64,000 bases of DNA from Caballeronia concitans (GCF_001544615.1 NZ_FCNV02000004.1:361722-425721), one strand, 5' to 3'; positions 18,106 to 27,267 are shown, counted from the first letter of the stretch. Notes: generated by a model from the letters alone, not told the origin. Translations and numbers: made by a program.

Positions 18106-20499
18106 ATGATGGACAACACCACCACCGCACACATCAACGAACCGGGCGCCGTCGACGCATCCGCTTACGCCGAATGCGCCCGCGAGCCCATTCATATTCC
18201 CGGCGGTATCCAGCCGCACGGCGTGCTCATCAGCGTGGACGCTGAAGGCGTCATCCTGCAGATCAGCGGCAACATCGAACCGGTCGCGCGCATGTCGCCG
18301 CACGCGTGCATCGGGCAGCCGCTCTCTATCCTGCTCGGCGAGCACACGAGCGAACGCGCGCGCACGCGGCTTCACGAACTCACGCGCGACGGCGCCGCCA
18401 TTCACGTCGGCAACGTGAACATCGAAGGCTGGGCGCATCAGGGGCCGCTTGCAATCGTCGTGCATCGGCATGAAGGGCTGCTCTTCGTCGAAGTCGAGCC
18501 TGCGCAGGACACGGCCGACGTCTTCTCGACGATGTATCCGCTGGTGCGCACCTTCGTCACCGAAGTGCAGTCCATGCGCACGGTCGAGCAGATCTGCCAG
18601 TTCGCGGCGACGGAGATTCAGCGCATTGCGGGCTTCGGGCGCACGCTCGTCTATCGGTTCGATGAAGAAGGTCACGGCCACGTGCTCGCCGAAGCCATCG
18701 AGCCGGGCTATCCGTCTTACCTGAATCAATACTTTCCGGCCTCGGATATTCCGGCGCAGGCGCGCGAGCTGTATCGGCGCAACCCGATTCGCCTCATCTC
18801 CAACGCGAACTACGAAGCCGCGCCGCTCGTGCCGCCGCTGCATCCGCAGACCGGCCGGCCGACCGATCTCACGTATGCGTCGTTGCGCAGCGTGTCGCCC
18901 GTGCATCTGCAATACATGCGCAACATGGGCACGCTCGCGTCCATGTCGATGTCCATTCTCGTCGACGACAAGCTGTGGGGCCTCATCTCGTGTCATCACG
19001 CGACGCCGCGTCTGCCGCCCTTCGAAGTGCGCACGGCATGCGAGCACGTCGCGCAGATCGTCTCGCTGCAGATCGAAGCGCGCGAGACGCAGGCCGAAGC
19101 GCAATACCGGCTCGAATTGCGGCACATGCTCTCGAAGCTGCTTTCGTCGATGGCCAATACCGACAGCTTCGTCGAAGCCCTCGTCAACGATGCGCCCGAC
19201 CTGCTCGGCTTCACGCGCTCGTCGGGCGCGGCCGTGATCTTCGAAGGGCGCACGTCGCTGATCGGCGTGACGCCGAGCGAGCAGCAGGTGAGCGCGCTCG
19301 TCGACTGGCTCGACAATCAAAGCGAAGACGTGGTGATGTCGGATCGCGCATCGGAGGAATGTCCGGTGCTGAAGGACGCGGCGGATATCGCGGGTTTTCT
19401 CGCGGTATCGATCTCGAAGATTTATCGCAACTACGTGGTGTGGTTCCGGCGCGAGGTCGTGCAGACGATCGAATGGGCGGGCGATCCGCGCGCGAAGCTC
19501 ACAGGACTCGCCACGTCGCTTTCGCCGCGCGTGAGCTTCGACACATGGACCGACGTGGTACGCAATCGCTCGTTGCCGTGGCGCGCCGCCGAACGCGAGA
19601 TCGCGCTGGAATTCCGCGCGGCGGTGCTCGGCATCGTGTTGCGTCGCGCCGAGGAAATCGCGCAGCTCGCAACCGAACTCGGCCGCGCGAATCACGAACT
19701 GGAAGGCTTTTCATACACCGTGTCGCACGATCTGCGCGCGCCGTTGCGGCATGTCGTGAGCTTCGCGGACCTGCTGCGTCAGATCGACGGCGACAAGCTC
19801 TCGGATCGCGGGCGCGGCTATCTGGATCGCGTGGTGACGTCCGCGCGATTCGGCGGGCGTCTCGTCGACGACCTGCTCTCCTTCGCGCAACTCGGGCGGG
19901 CGGCGCTGCGTCCGCACAAAGTGGACGTGCATGCGCTCGTGCATACCGTCATTCAGAACGATATCGAGGAGCAAAGCTCATCGCGCGTGCATTGGTCCGT
20001 CGATGCGCTGCCGTCCATCGAAGGCGATCATGTGTTTCTGCACGTGGCGTTTGCGAATGTCATCGCGAATGCGGTGAAGTTCAGCGCGCCGCGCGAGAAG
20101 CCGGCGATCGAAGTCGGCGCGTATGAAGGGACCGGCGAGCTTGCCGGGCACGAGGTCTACTTCGTGCGCGACAACGGCGTGGGCTTCGACATGCGATACG
20201 TCGACAAGCTCTTCGGCGTGTTCCAGCGCCTGCACGTGAACGAGCAGTTTCAGGGCACGGGCATCGGGCTTGCGAACGTGCGGCGGATCATCGAACGGCA
20301 CGGCGGCAAGGTGTGGGCCGAAGGCGTGCTGGATCAGGGCGCGACGTTTTTCATGGCGTTGCCGAAGCAGTTCCGTCCGGAAAGCGGCGTGCGGCGCGAT
20401 ACGGCCGCGTCCGCGCTTGCAAGGCTTGCGGCGGGCACGGGCGGCACGGGACACGACATCGAACAGCTCGTGAAGCGCTCGCAGCAGGACAAGAAGTAA
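18106..20499 (+). CDS. bphP: bacteriophytochrome sensor histidine kinase
   Basis: A 797-residue red/far-red light sensor kinase. A PAS domain carries the biliverdin-binding Cys24 in ECAREPIHIPGGIQPHG. The GAF domain has the PASDIPAQAREL motif near residue 210 and the conserved VSPVHLQYMRNMG histidine. A PHY domain follows with its PRVSF tongue motif near residue 470. The kinase has the H-box SYTVSHDLRAPLRH near residue 545, then N-box NVIANAVKFS, DNGVGFD and GTGIGLANVRRI. All pocket and kinase motifs are intact. No heme oxygenase for biliverdin and no response regulator gene lie beside it, so both must be encoded elsewhere. ATG 18106 or 18109 are equivalent starts. Confidence 0.95.
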   Translation: MMDNTTTAHINEPGAVDASAYAECAREPIHIPGGIQPHGVLISVDAEGVILQISGNIEPVARMSPHACIGQPLSILLGEHTSERARTRLHELTRDGAAIHVGNVNIEGWAHQGPLAIVVHRHEGLLFVEVEPAQDTADVFSTMYPLVRTFVTEVQSMRTVEQICQFAATEIQRIAGFGRTLVYRFDEEGHGHVLAEAIEPGYPSYLNQYFPASDIPAQARELYRRNPIRLISNANYEAAPLVPPLHPQTGRPTDLTYASLRSVSPVHLQYMRNMGTLASMSMSILVDDKLWGLISCHHATPRLPPFEVRTACEHVAQIVSLQIEARETQAEAQYRLELRHMLSKLLSSMANTDSFVEALVNDAPDLLGFTRSSGAAVIFEGRTSLIGVTPSEQQVSALVDWLDNQSEDVVMSDRASEECPVLKDAADIAGFLAVSISKIYRNYVVWFRREVVQTIEWAGDPRAKLTGLATSLSPRVSFDTWTDVVRNRSLPWRAAEREIALEFRAAVLGIVLRRAEEIAQLATELGRANHELEGFSYTVSHDLRAPLRHVVSFADLLRQIDGDKLSDRGRGYLDRVVTSARFGGRLVDDLLSFAQLGRAALRPHKVDVHALVHTVIQNDIEEQSSSRVHWSVDALPSIEGDHVFLHVAFANVIANAVKFSAPREKPAIEVGAYEGTGELAGHEVYFVRDNGVGFDMRYVDKLFGVFQRLHVNEQFQGTGIGLANVRRIIERHGGKVWAEGVLDQGATFFMALPKQFRPESGVRRDTAASALARLAAGTGGTGHDIEQLVKRSQQDKK

Positions 20500-20520
20500 T
20501 CGCTCGATGCTGCAAAGACA

Positions 20521-20555
20521 AACGGCCGCGATCTTGACGATCGCGGCCGTTTTTG
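20521..20555. terminator. bidirectional Rho-independent terminator
   Basis: A perfect 13-bp stem (20521-20533 with 20539-20551) has a 5-base loop TTGAC and is followed by TTTT. It lies between the convergent phytochrome and porin genes. The other strand has TTTGTCTTT after the stem, so it can serve both. Confidence 0.88.
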
Positions 20556-20568
20556 CTTCTTGGGAAGC

Positions 20569-20601
20569 GTGACGCTTAGGTAACGCTTAGATGACGCTTA
20601 G
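20569..20601. repeat. three tandem 11-bp repeats at the porin stop codon
   Basis: Three consecutive copies of an 11-mer: GTGACGCTTAG, GTAACGCTTAG and ATGACGCTTAG. The last copy covers the porin stop codon (TAA on the minus strand at 20598-20600). Each copy carries in-phase stops on the minus strand, so slippage here would not alter the protein. Confidence 0.8.
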
Positions 20602-21749
20602 AAGCGGTGACGCAGACCCACCGTCGCTGCGACCTGATTCTGCGTGGTCGAAGGCGACAGCGTGTTGATCATCGCGACGTTCGCGCCTGCATCGCCCAGC
20701 TGACCCGACGCATGCTGGTACACGCCTTCGACGTACACGTCCGTGCGACGCGACAGCGAGTAGTCCGCTTGCAGCGACACGGTGTGCCACTTCGGATCGC
20801 CCGAACCGTTCGAACCGCTCAGCTTGCCGTCGGTGTACGTGTACGCGGCATCGAGGCTCAGTGCCGGCGTCAGCGCGTAGCGGCCGTTCAGTTCGAAGTT
20901 GTTCAGATGCAGGTTCGTGCCGGTCGGAATCGTGAACGTCGCACCGCCTTGCGATGCCGCGATCAGGTTGTCGTAGTGCGTGTTCGTCCACACGAAGCCG
21001 ACCGTCGCCGGGCCGTACGTGTAGTTCAGGCCCGCGCCGAACGTGCGCTGAAGATCGGCGGTCAGGTTGGTCTTGTTGCCTTCACCCGCCGACACCGCGC
21101 CGCCCGCGTTGCCGTTACGCGACGTGTTCGTCTGCAGGTACGCTGCGGCGAAGTTGAACGGGCCGTTGCTGTACGATGCGCCCGCGCTCCATGCGCGGTT
21201 GTTCGCGAACTGGCCAGCCTGATTGCTGAAGCCGTACAAACCGCCGAACGTGAAGCCCGCGTAGTTCGCGCTGCGATACTTGACCGAGTTCTTGACCGAG
21301 ATCGAGTTGTCGAGGTTGTCGTTGTCGAGCGGGTGCGCGCTCAGGTTGTTGCCGTAGCCTGCGCCTGCGTCGGAGAGCGGCGCGAGGAAATCGACCATCG
21401 AATCATATTGACGGCCGAGCGTCACCGTACCGAACTGATCGCTCTTCAGGCCGACGTACGCCTGACGGTTGAACATGCCGTTGCCGTTGAAGCCGCCGTT
21501 GTTCAGGTCGAAGCCGCTCTCCAACCTGAAGAGCGCGTGCAAACCGCCGCCCAGATCTTCGCTGCCGCGCAGGCCGAAGTACGTATCCGAAACGGAACCG
21601 CTGCCTTGTTGCCAGTTGCTATGGCCGGCCGAGTTGTTGGTGTACACGAGGCCCGCATCCAGCATGCCGTACAGGGTGACGCTGCTTTGCGCTTGTGCCG
21701 ATGCAGCGAAGGCGCCGAGCACGCCTGCGACGAGGAGAGTTTTTTTCAT
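20598..21749 (-). CDS. Gram-negative porin, Burkholderia OpcP/Porin_4 type
   Basis: A 383-residue outer membrane trimeric porin. The signal peptide MKKTLLVAGVLGAFAASAQA is followed by QSSVTLYGMLDAGLVYT, the usual first strand. The protein ends with VGLRHRF; the C-terminal Phe is the BAM recognition residue. The loop-3 region follows the GRQYDSMVDFL motif near residue 110. ATG 21749 was chosen because it gives the signal peptide; a longer frame adds non-secretory sequence. Such porins allow general diffusion of small solutes. The gene has a long leader with an inverted repeat that may be regulatory. Confidence 0.94.
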   Translation of the reverse strand: MKKTLLVAGVLGAFAASAQAQSSVTLYGMLDAGLVYTNNSAGHSNWQQGSGSVSDTYFGLRGSEDLGGGLHALFRLESGFDLNNGGFNGNGMFNRQAYVGLKSDQFGTVTLGRQYDSMVDFLAPLSDAGAGYGNNLSAHPLDNDNLDNSISVKNSVKYRSANYAGFTFGGLYGFSNQAGQFANNRAWSAGASYSNGPFNFAAAYLQTNTSRNGNAGGAVSAGEGNKTNLTADLQRTFGAGLNYTYGPATVGFVWTNTHYDNLIAASQGGATFTIPTGTNLHLNNFELNGRYALTPALSLDAAYTYTDGKLSGSNGSGDPKWHTVSLQADYSLSRRTDVYVEGVYQHASGQLGDAGANVAMINTLSPSTTQNQVAATVGLRHRF

Positions 21750-21855
21750 GGTTGCTATGTGTCCTTTGTAGAGCAAAGGCTTCTCGAGGCGATGCATCTC
21801 TCTGCCTCGGGAAACTGGACACACTTTATGTGACTGCTTCAATCGCGTCGCCCCG

Positions 21856-21893
21856 TTTCAGCAAGATTCGTCGGAAAGAATGTATTGCTGAAA
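21856..21893. promoter_or_regulatory. 9-bp inverted repeat upstream of the porin
   Basis: TTTCAGCAA (21856-21864) and its exact reverse complement TTGCTGAAA (21885-21893) are 20 bases apart, centred about 125 bases upstream of the porin start. The 421-base gap around it has no gene. The spacing of about 29 bp between half-site centres suggests two faces of a dimer or two operator half-sites. The regulator is unknown. Confidence 0.5.
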
Positions 21894-22112
21894 CTGGAAT
21901 GGCAGTAGTCCGAAGTTTTATAGTGCTTTATGGTCAGACGTTTAGCGCCTTCGAGGCATTCTTTGAAGCGCTTTTCGTGTTGCAGAAGGGCGACGCGATT
22001 CAAGCGGATTATGGAGAAGTGCCTTGCGGCTCATGGTCTTAATGGCGCTTCCGAGGCTTGCTAATCTACGCTCCGTCTGATGTCTTGACTCCGAGTAGCA
22101 GCCTGAGGACAT

Positions 22113-22141
22113 GGGGCGGTCTCGCGAGAGGAGACCGCCCC
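22113..22141. terminator. strong hairpin after the second alcohol dehydrogenase
   Basis: An 11-bp perfect stem, GGGGCGGTCTC with GAGACCGCCCC, has a 7-base loop and lies 30 bases beyond the dehydrogenase stop codon. It has no T-run on either strand, so it may stabilise the 3' end or assist Rho rather than act as a classical terminator. Confidence 0.5.
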
Positions 22142-22170
22142 GCATCGTCACCGATGCGTTCCATGTCACG

Positions 22171-23379
22171 TCACGCTGCCGGATCGAGCTTGACCTTGAT
22201 CCAGCCCGGCTGCCGCAGATCGAACGCCTTGTATGCGTCGATCACGTTCATCATCGGTTCGCGCACCGTGAGCACGCGAAGCGGATCGAACGATCCGTTG
22301 CTCACGCGTTCAATGAGCGCCGGCGTAATCGCGCGATGATTGCAGTTGCCCATCTTGATCGTGAGGTTCTTGTTCATCGCGATGCCGAGCGGAAAGAACC
22401 GGTCGTTGGGCGGATACACGCCTATCACGCCGAGCGTGCCCGCCTTCGCGAGCGCGTTCACGGCCCAGTCCAGCGCTTGCGTGGGCGCATTGCCGGGAAT
22501 CCAGTTGCCGCCATCGACGTTGCGTTCCGGCGTGACGGTGCGGCTCTCCTGTTCCGCCTGCTTCGTCTGTTCTTCCGATGCAGCCGGCCCGCCTTCGGGA
22601 TGCACCGCATCGACGCCGACTGCATCGATCGCGCGGTCCACGCCGATGCCGTTCGTGAGTTCGAGTATCGCCTTGACGGGATCTTCCTGATCGAAGTTGA
22701 CGGTTTCCGCGCCTTGCGCGCGCGCCATGTCGAGCCGGTCGTTCAGTCTATCCACGGCGATAACGCGCCCCGCGCCGAGCATCCACGCGCTTGCAATCGC
22801 GAACTGGCCCACGGGTCCCGCGCCGAACACCGCGACCGTATCGCCTGGCCTTACTTCGGCGAGTTGCGCGCCGAAGTAGCCGGTAGGAAAGATGTCGGAG
22901 ATGAGGATCGCGCGATCGTCATCGACATTGTCCGGCAGCTTGATGAGACTCGCGTTGGCGAGCGGCGTGCGCGCATATTCCGCTTGCAGTCCGTTGATCG
23001 GCCCGGTCGATTTCGGTCCGCCGAAGAACGCGGTGCCCGCGGACGGTCCGTTCGGATTGGCGAGGTCGCATTGCGCGGTGTAGCCCGTGCGGCAATACGA
23101 GCAGCATCCGCACGAGACGGTCGATGGAATCAGCACGCGATCGCCTCGTTTGAGATTGCGCACGCCTTTACCGACTTCCTCGATCACGCCCACGCCTTCA
23201 TGGCCGAGTATGGTGCCGGGCACCATGCCCGACAATGTTCCGCGCACCATGTGCAGATCCGTCCCGCATATCGCGCTCGATGTGAGGCGCACGACCGCAT
23301 CGTGATCGTGCTGGATCGAAGGGTCCGCTACGTCATCGAGCGAGATGTTGCCTACGCCGTGAAATACGACTGCTTTCAT
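22171..23379 (-). CDS. zinc-dependent alcohol dehydrogenase
   Basis: A 402-residue medium-chain dehydrogenase, paralogous to the one at 16560-17729. It has the catalytic zinc motif CGTDLHMVRGT with GHEGVGVIEEVG, a structural zinc cluster SCGCCSYCRTGYTAQC, and the cofactor motif GAGPVGQFA. It carries an unusual polar insert after the Rossmann fold (GGPAASEEQTKQAEQES, residues about 275-295). The family includes glutathione-independent formaldehyde dehydrogenases and stress-related dehydrogenases. It is divergent from a CsbD-type stress gene 119 bases away, which hints at general-stress control. ATG 23379 gives the family start. Confidence 0.88.
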   Translation of the reverse strand: MKAVVFHGVGNISLDDVADPSIQHDHDAVVRLTSSAICGTDLHMVRGTLSGMVPGTILGHEGVGVIEEVGKGVRNLKRGDRVLIPSTVSCGCCSYCRTGYTAQCDLANPNGPSAGTAFFGGPKSTGPINGLQAEYARTPLANASLIKLPDNVDDDRAILISDIFPTGYFGAQLAEVRPGDTVAVFGAGPVGQFAIASAWMLGAGRVIAVDRLNDRLDMARAQGAETVNFDQEDPVKAILELTNGIGVDRAIDAVGVDAVHPEGGPAASEEQTKQAEQESRTVTPERNVDGGNWIPGNAPTQALDWAVNALAKAGTLGVIGVYPPNDRFFPLGIAMNKNLTIKMGNCNHRAITPALIERVSNGSFDPLRVLTVREPMMNVIDAYKAFDLRQPGWIKVKLDPAA

Positions 23380-23498
23380 TGTCCGGCTCCTGTGATTGCG
23401 TTGATCAAACGTCGGCAGCAACGCGCGCGCCCGCTTGGCCGGGCATAGCGGTTGCGTGCTTTCGAGGCGAAATCACACCTTCCTGATAGGAGCGCACC

Positions 23499-23702
23499 AT
23501 GAACAAGTACACGAGAGAAGGCATCAAGGAACAGGTGAAGGGCTGGGTCGATACGGCCGTCGGCACCGTTACCGGCAACGAAGACCGCAAGCTCAAGGGT
23601 GATGTCGAAATCACCAACGGCGCGAATCGCAAGGACTACGGCGATCAAAAGGAGAACATAGAAAAGGGCGTCGAAGATCCGGGCGAGCCGACCAACACGT
23701 AA
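23499..23702 (+). CDS. CsbD family stress protein
   Basis: A small hydrophilic protein of 67 residues with the CsbD pattern IKEQVKGWVDTAVGTVTGN followed by DRKLKGDVE. CsbD proteins are induced by general stress in many bacteria; their molecular role is not settled. TGATAGGAGCGCACC with AGGAG lies upstream of the ATG at good distance. It is transcribed away from the alcohol dehydrogenase, and its stop faces the end of recQ 30 bases away. Confidence 0.9.
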   Translation: MNKYTREGIKEQVKGWVDTAVGTVTGNEDRKLKGDVEITNGANRKDYGDQKENIEKGVEDPGEPTNT

Positions 23703-23731
23703 GTCGGCCCTGTCCCTTCTTCTTCAACGCA

Positions 23732-25531
23732 TCACGCCGCGCGCTTCACGTAGCGCGCGATGAAGGTGCGCATCTCGTCGTCCGGGAAGCGCACTGCCAC
23801 ACGATCTCCGCTCACCATCTCGACCGTGCCTTCGCCATAACGACGCACGCGCACGCGATCGCCCTCATTGAATGCTTTCGTTTTGCGTTTGATGTTCGCG
23901 TCTTCGTTCGCATGTTCGTGCGACAGCGCGTGTTCGCGCACCTCGCGCGGGCTTTCCATCACTTCCGGCGGATGCAGGCAGTTGTCGCATGAGCCGCACG
24001 CGCCGCCTTCCAGTTCGTCGTCGGGCGCCTCGTATTCGACTTCGGCTTCATGCGTGTGCGCATTGCCCGCATCCGATGCGAAGTAGTCGAGCAGCATGCG
24101 CCAGCGGCATCGCGCGCTTTGCGCATAGCCGATCATGCGTTCGAGCACCGCGCGGTCGCGCTCGGCGCGGGCGGCGTAGCCTTGCGCGGCATCGTCGAGT
24201 TGCAGGATGGCCTTTCCATCGTCGATGAGTTTCAGCCCGCCGCGACGCGTGCGCCGTGTCACGCCCATATCGTTGAGCAGCGTCGCCGCGACGCGCAGCT
24301 TGTTGACACCGACTTGCGGCAACGCTTCACGCAAGCGGTCCATCGGCTTTTCGACGGTTTGAGCCGCGTTCTCGCGCGCAAGGTCGCGCACGGTCTCGGC
24401 CACGCGGCGTATCGTTTCCGCGCTGGGATAGCGCCCGCCCAGAAAGAATTGCTGGACCTGCTTGTCCTTCAGTTCGAAAAGCAGAATGCATTGCGCGGCC
24501 TCGCCATCGCGGCCCGCGCGCCCTGCTTCCTGATAGTACGCATCGAGGCTGCCCGGCACTTGTGCATGCAGGACGAAGCGGATGTTCGGCTTGTCGATGC
24601 CCATGCCGAATGCGTTCGTCGCCACCATCACACGTACGTCGTCGGCCATGAACGCGTCCTGCGCTTCGCTCCGCGCGTTCGCCGAGAGCTTGCCGTGATA
24701 GCGCTCCGCCGCGACGTCCGCTTCGACGAGCGCGGCATGCAGCGACTCGCATTCAGCGACCGTCGCGCAATAGATGATGCCGCTGCCTTCGAGCGTGCGC
24801 GCCAGTTCGACGGCGCGCGCTCGCTTGTCCTCAGGGTTCGTCAGCTGTTCGACCGCGAAGTGCAGGTTGTCGCGATACACGCCCGTGTGAATCACCTTCG
24901 CGTGACGCATTTGCAGTTCGCGCACGATATCGTCGATGACCGAAGGCGTGGCCGTTGCCGTGAGCGCGAGCACGGGCGGCCTGCCGAGCGTCCTCACCGC
25001 GTGAATCAGTTCGACATACGCGGGCCGAAAATCATGGCCCCACTGCGAGATGCAATGCGCCTCGTCGATAACAACCAGCGGCACCGATGGCATGTCCTTG
25101 CCTGTGAGCGTCGCGGTGAATTCGGCATTGACGAGACGCTCCGGCGTGACGAAGAGAATGCGTATCGCGCCGGACGTGACCGCTTCCATCGCCTCGCGTT
25201 CTTCGGTGGCCGAGAGCGTGCTGTTGATGACCGTCGTTGCCACGCCGGCTTCGATGAGCTTCACGGCCTGATCGCGCATCAGCGAAATGAGCGGCGATAC
25301 GACGATCGTCATGCCATCGAGCTGCAATGCGGGCAACTGATAGCAAAGTGATTTGCCTGCGCCTGTCGGCATGACCGCGAGTGTGTCGTTGCCGTCGAGA
25401 ACGCTGCGTATGACCTGATCCTGTCCGGGACGTAAATGTGGAAAGCCGAAGACCTTGCGTAGCGCGTTTTCGAGTTCGCGGTCGAGCGGTCTGCGGGCGC
25501 GCGCAATGGCACTGTGTGTTTTGTCGTTCAT
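23732..25531 (-). CDS. recQ: RecQ-family ATP-dependent DNA helicase with C-terminal DUF3553-like domain
   Basis: A 599-residue 3'-5' DNA helicase. It has the Q-motif region FGFPHLRPGQDQVI, Walker A MPTGAGKSLCYQLP near residue 55, the DEAH box VIDEAHCISQWGHDFRP and motif VI QEAGRAGRDGE. The RecQ zinc site is formed by CRWRMLLDYF and CGSCDNC near residues 470-510. In place of the usual winged-helix plus HRDC tail there is a short beta-rich domain, GDRVRVRRYGEGTVEMVSGD, near the C-terminus. That resembles the DUF3553 tail of some RecQ-like helicases. This is probably a second RecQ rather than the housekeeping one. ATG 25531 is preferred over ATG 25570; neither has a clear ribosome site. Confidence 0.88.
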   Translation of the reverse strand: MNDKTHSAIARARRPLDRELENALRKVFGFPHLRPGQDQVIRSVLDGNDTLAVMPTGAGKSLCYQLPALQLDGMTIVVSPLISLMRDQAVKLIEAGVATTVINSTLSATEEREAMEAVTSGAIRILFVTPERLVNAEFTATLTGKDMPSVPLVVIDEAHCISQWGHDFRPAYVELIHAVRTLGRPPVLALTATATPSVIDDIVRELQMRHAKVIHTGVYRDNLHFAVEQLTNPEDKRARAVELARTLEGSGIIYCATVAECESLHAALVEADVAAERYHGKLSANARSEAQDAFMADDVRVMVATNAFGMGIDKPNIRFVLHAQVPGSLDAYYQEAGRAGRDGEAAQCILLFELKDKQVQQFFLGGRYPSAETIRRVAETVRDLARENAAQTVEKPMDRLREALPQVGVNKLRVAATLLNDMGVTRRTRRGGLKLIDDGKAILQLDDAAQGYAARAERDRAVLERMIGYAQSARCRWRMLLDYFASDAGNAHTHEAEVEYEAPDDELEGGACGSCDNCLHPPEVMESPREVREHALSHEHANEDANIKRKTKAFNEGDRVRVRRYGEGTVEMVSGDRVAVRFPDDEMRTFIARYVKRAA

Positions 25532-25929
25532 GTATGTCGGTGGGTGTCGCCGCGCCTTGGTCTTTCCCATGCTTCGTTCAAACGATGAGCTTACGTCCGC
25601 GTTTAAAAACGATTCGCATTTGATTAAGACATTCGTGGTGTCGATAGAGGTGCGCTCCTCAAGCAAGCAGCAGACCCAGCAACCGCGATGGAAGAAACAA
25701 CAAGCGGCATGCAAAGTTTGCGCGTTGCAACGTTAAGCACCGCACCGACCGATGCGCTCAGATCAAAAACCCGAGCAACTGCGCAACGGGCGAACAAGTG
25801 CACAGCCCCGTGTGGCGGGTGTTACGGCACGGTCGTTTCAAACCGATACATCTTTTACGGGCGGAAAGGGTCGAATGGTATGAGCCTTGCTGTTATCTTC
25901 GCTTCTTGAATCCAGCCGGAAGAATCACG
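25532..25929. other. intergenic region, no gene seen
   Basis: These 398 bases separate recQ from the next gene, which is divergent. They are poorer in G+C than the flanks, especially around 25590-25640. They must hold the promoters of both genes, but I see no confident promoter, hairpin or conserved frame. Confidence 0.5.
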
Positions 25930-26244
25930 ATGAGAAGCATTGACGCGACAAACGCTCCCGACTCACGACAGCGCCGACCGGCGCAACTCGCGGAAGGGGA
26001 GCTGAAACATCTGGAATCGATCCTGGCGTGCTTCGTCGAAGGCAGCATCGAACCGGGACGACTGCCCACGAAGTACTGGGACATGCGCGTCGCGCAACTC
26101 GATAGCGATTACGAACTCGTGCCTTCGCAAAGTCATCGCGTGGCATCGCTGCAGCGCAAGCTCGCCCTTCTCGATGCCGCGCTCAATACCGCCTCGGCCG
26201 CCGCCGACGCGCAGGAACGACAAAACAGGCGCGTCGCCGCCTGA
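25930..26244 (+). CDS. hypothetical protein
   Basis: A soluble, mostly helical protein of 104 residues. The middle reads LAEGELKHLESILACFVEG and the end is alanine-rich and ends in NRRVAA. No domain is recognised. GGAAGAATCACG precedes the ATG at 25930, giving a plausible ribosome site; the frame is open further upstream but without one. It stands alone, convergent with the next minus-strand gene. Confidence 0.6.
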   Translation: MRSIDATNAPDSRQRRPAQLAEGELKHLESILACFVEGSIEPGRLPTKYWDMRVAQLDSDYELVPSQSHRVASLQRKLALLDAALNTASAAADAQERQNRRVAA

Positions 26245-26300
26245 TCAAAGCGCGAGCGCTCGCATCGACGCTCGGCTCGCCACACTCCGTCCGGATCGCC

Positions 26301-26690
26301 CTACTTTGCTCGCCGTATGATGGCGTGTGCTTCGCTCGCCGCAATGTCGGCGCGTAGCTCGGCCCATTTGCCGAGCAGCGAAGAATCGTTGGTCAGGAAA
26401 TACGGCGCATCGGCCCAGGCGGGTGCTTTCGCATCGGCATGGGCGATTTCGAACACGCGCATGTCTTCGTCGTCGCATGCGCCCATGCTCACGAGCTCGC
26501 TGAACGAATGCACGTCTTTCAGCGTGACGTCGTAGATGGCCACGCTGTTCAATACCGCGATCACCGTTTTGCCGATGCGCGATGCAGCCTCGCGGCTATC
26601 GGCCATGACGAACGCAATGCCTTCCACTGGCGTCGCCAATGTCACGCGAAAGAGCCGCGATTTGCATTCGTCACTGAGCTGGGTGGTCAT
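26301..26690 (-). CDS. hypothetical protein
   Basis: A soluble acidic protein of 129 residues. Visible stretches include LFRVTLATPVEGIAFVMADS and DVTLKDVHSFSELVSMGAC. No family is recognised. Codon use resembles neighbouring genes, which supports that it is real. It is convergent with the hypothetical gene to its left, and 164 bases separate it from the cupin gene to its right. Confidence 0.6.
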   Translation of the reverse strand: MTTQLSDECKSRLFRVTLATPVEGIAFVMADSREAASRIGKTVIAVLNSVAIYDVTLKDVHSFSELVSMGACDDEDMRVFEIAHADAKAPAWADAPYFLTNDSSLLGKWAELRADIAASEAHAIIRRAK

Positions 26691-26854
26691 GGTCGGTGTC
26701 GGCGCCGAGAGAGACGCGCGTTTCTGTTGAGGAGCGACGGCTTGAGCAAGCGGCGATCCCGCGTCGCTGACGAACGACGATTCGCCGCCTCGGCCAGTCT
26801 TTGTCAGTTATAGCATTGCCGGCCGGCATCGGCGTGACTCGCGATCGAATGAGA

Positions 26855-27184
26855 TCAGTCGCACAGCACGATGGCCGCGTCTCTTCGTTCGATGGTGAGA
26901 TTGACCGAACGCGCGCCGAGCGGCCGCGTGCGATGCCGCGTGCCCGCGGGCACGGTAAGCATTTGCCCCGCGCGCAACGGCACGGCGCGGTCATCGAGAT
27001 CGATCACGAGCGTGCCTTCGATGACGATGAACGTTTCGTCCGAGTCCGGATGGAAGTGCCATTTGTAAGGCGCGTGCATCACGCTGATGTGGATGTCGTG
27101 ATCGTTGACGCTCGTAATCACGCGATTCATGTAGCCATCGCGTACCGCGCCCGCGATGGCTTCGGGAGTGATGGGCTGGATCAT
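26855..27184 (-). CDS. small cupin-domain protein
   Basis: A 109-residue single-domain cupin. The first cupin motif is WHFHPDSDETFIVIEG (two His and a Glu for metal binding). The second is LRAGQMLTVPAGTRHRTRPL near residues 70-90. Such proteins bind a metal and may act as isomerases, dioxygenases or sensors; nothing here tells which. A strong ribosome site (AGGAGC) lies upstream of the ATG. Confidence 0.85.
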   Translation of the reverse strand: MIQPITPEAIAGAVRDGYMNRVITSVNDHDIHISVMHAPYKWHFHPDSDETFIVIEGTLVIDLDDRAVPLRAGQMLTVPAGTRHRTRPLGARSVNLTIERRDAAIVLCD

Positions 27185-27267
27185 CGTCGGCTCCTTTCAA
27201 AAGAGCAGGCTAATCCGGCGCGCATCGAGCGGCAAACGAATCGTTTTGGCGTGTATGTGAGGCGCTT

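Noticed and set aside
16555-19695. A 1046-codon minus-strand frame spanning the phytochrome gene and the dehydrogenase
   Set aside because: It reads antisense through the phytochrome and out of frame through the dehydrogenase, so it is not a gene.
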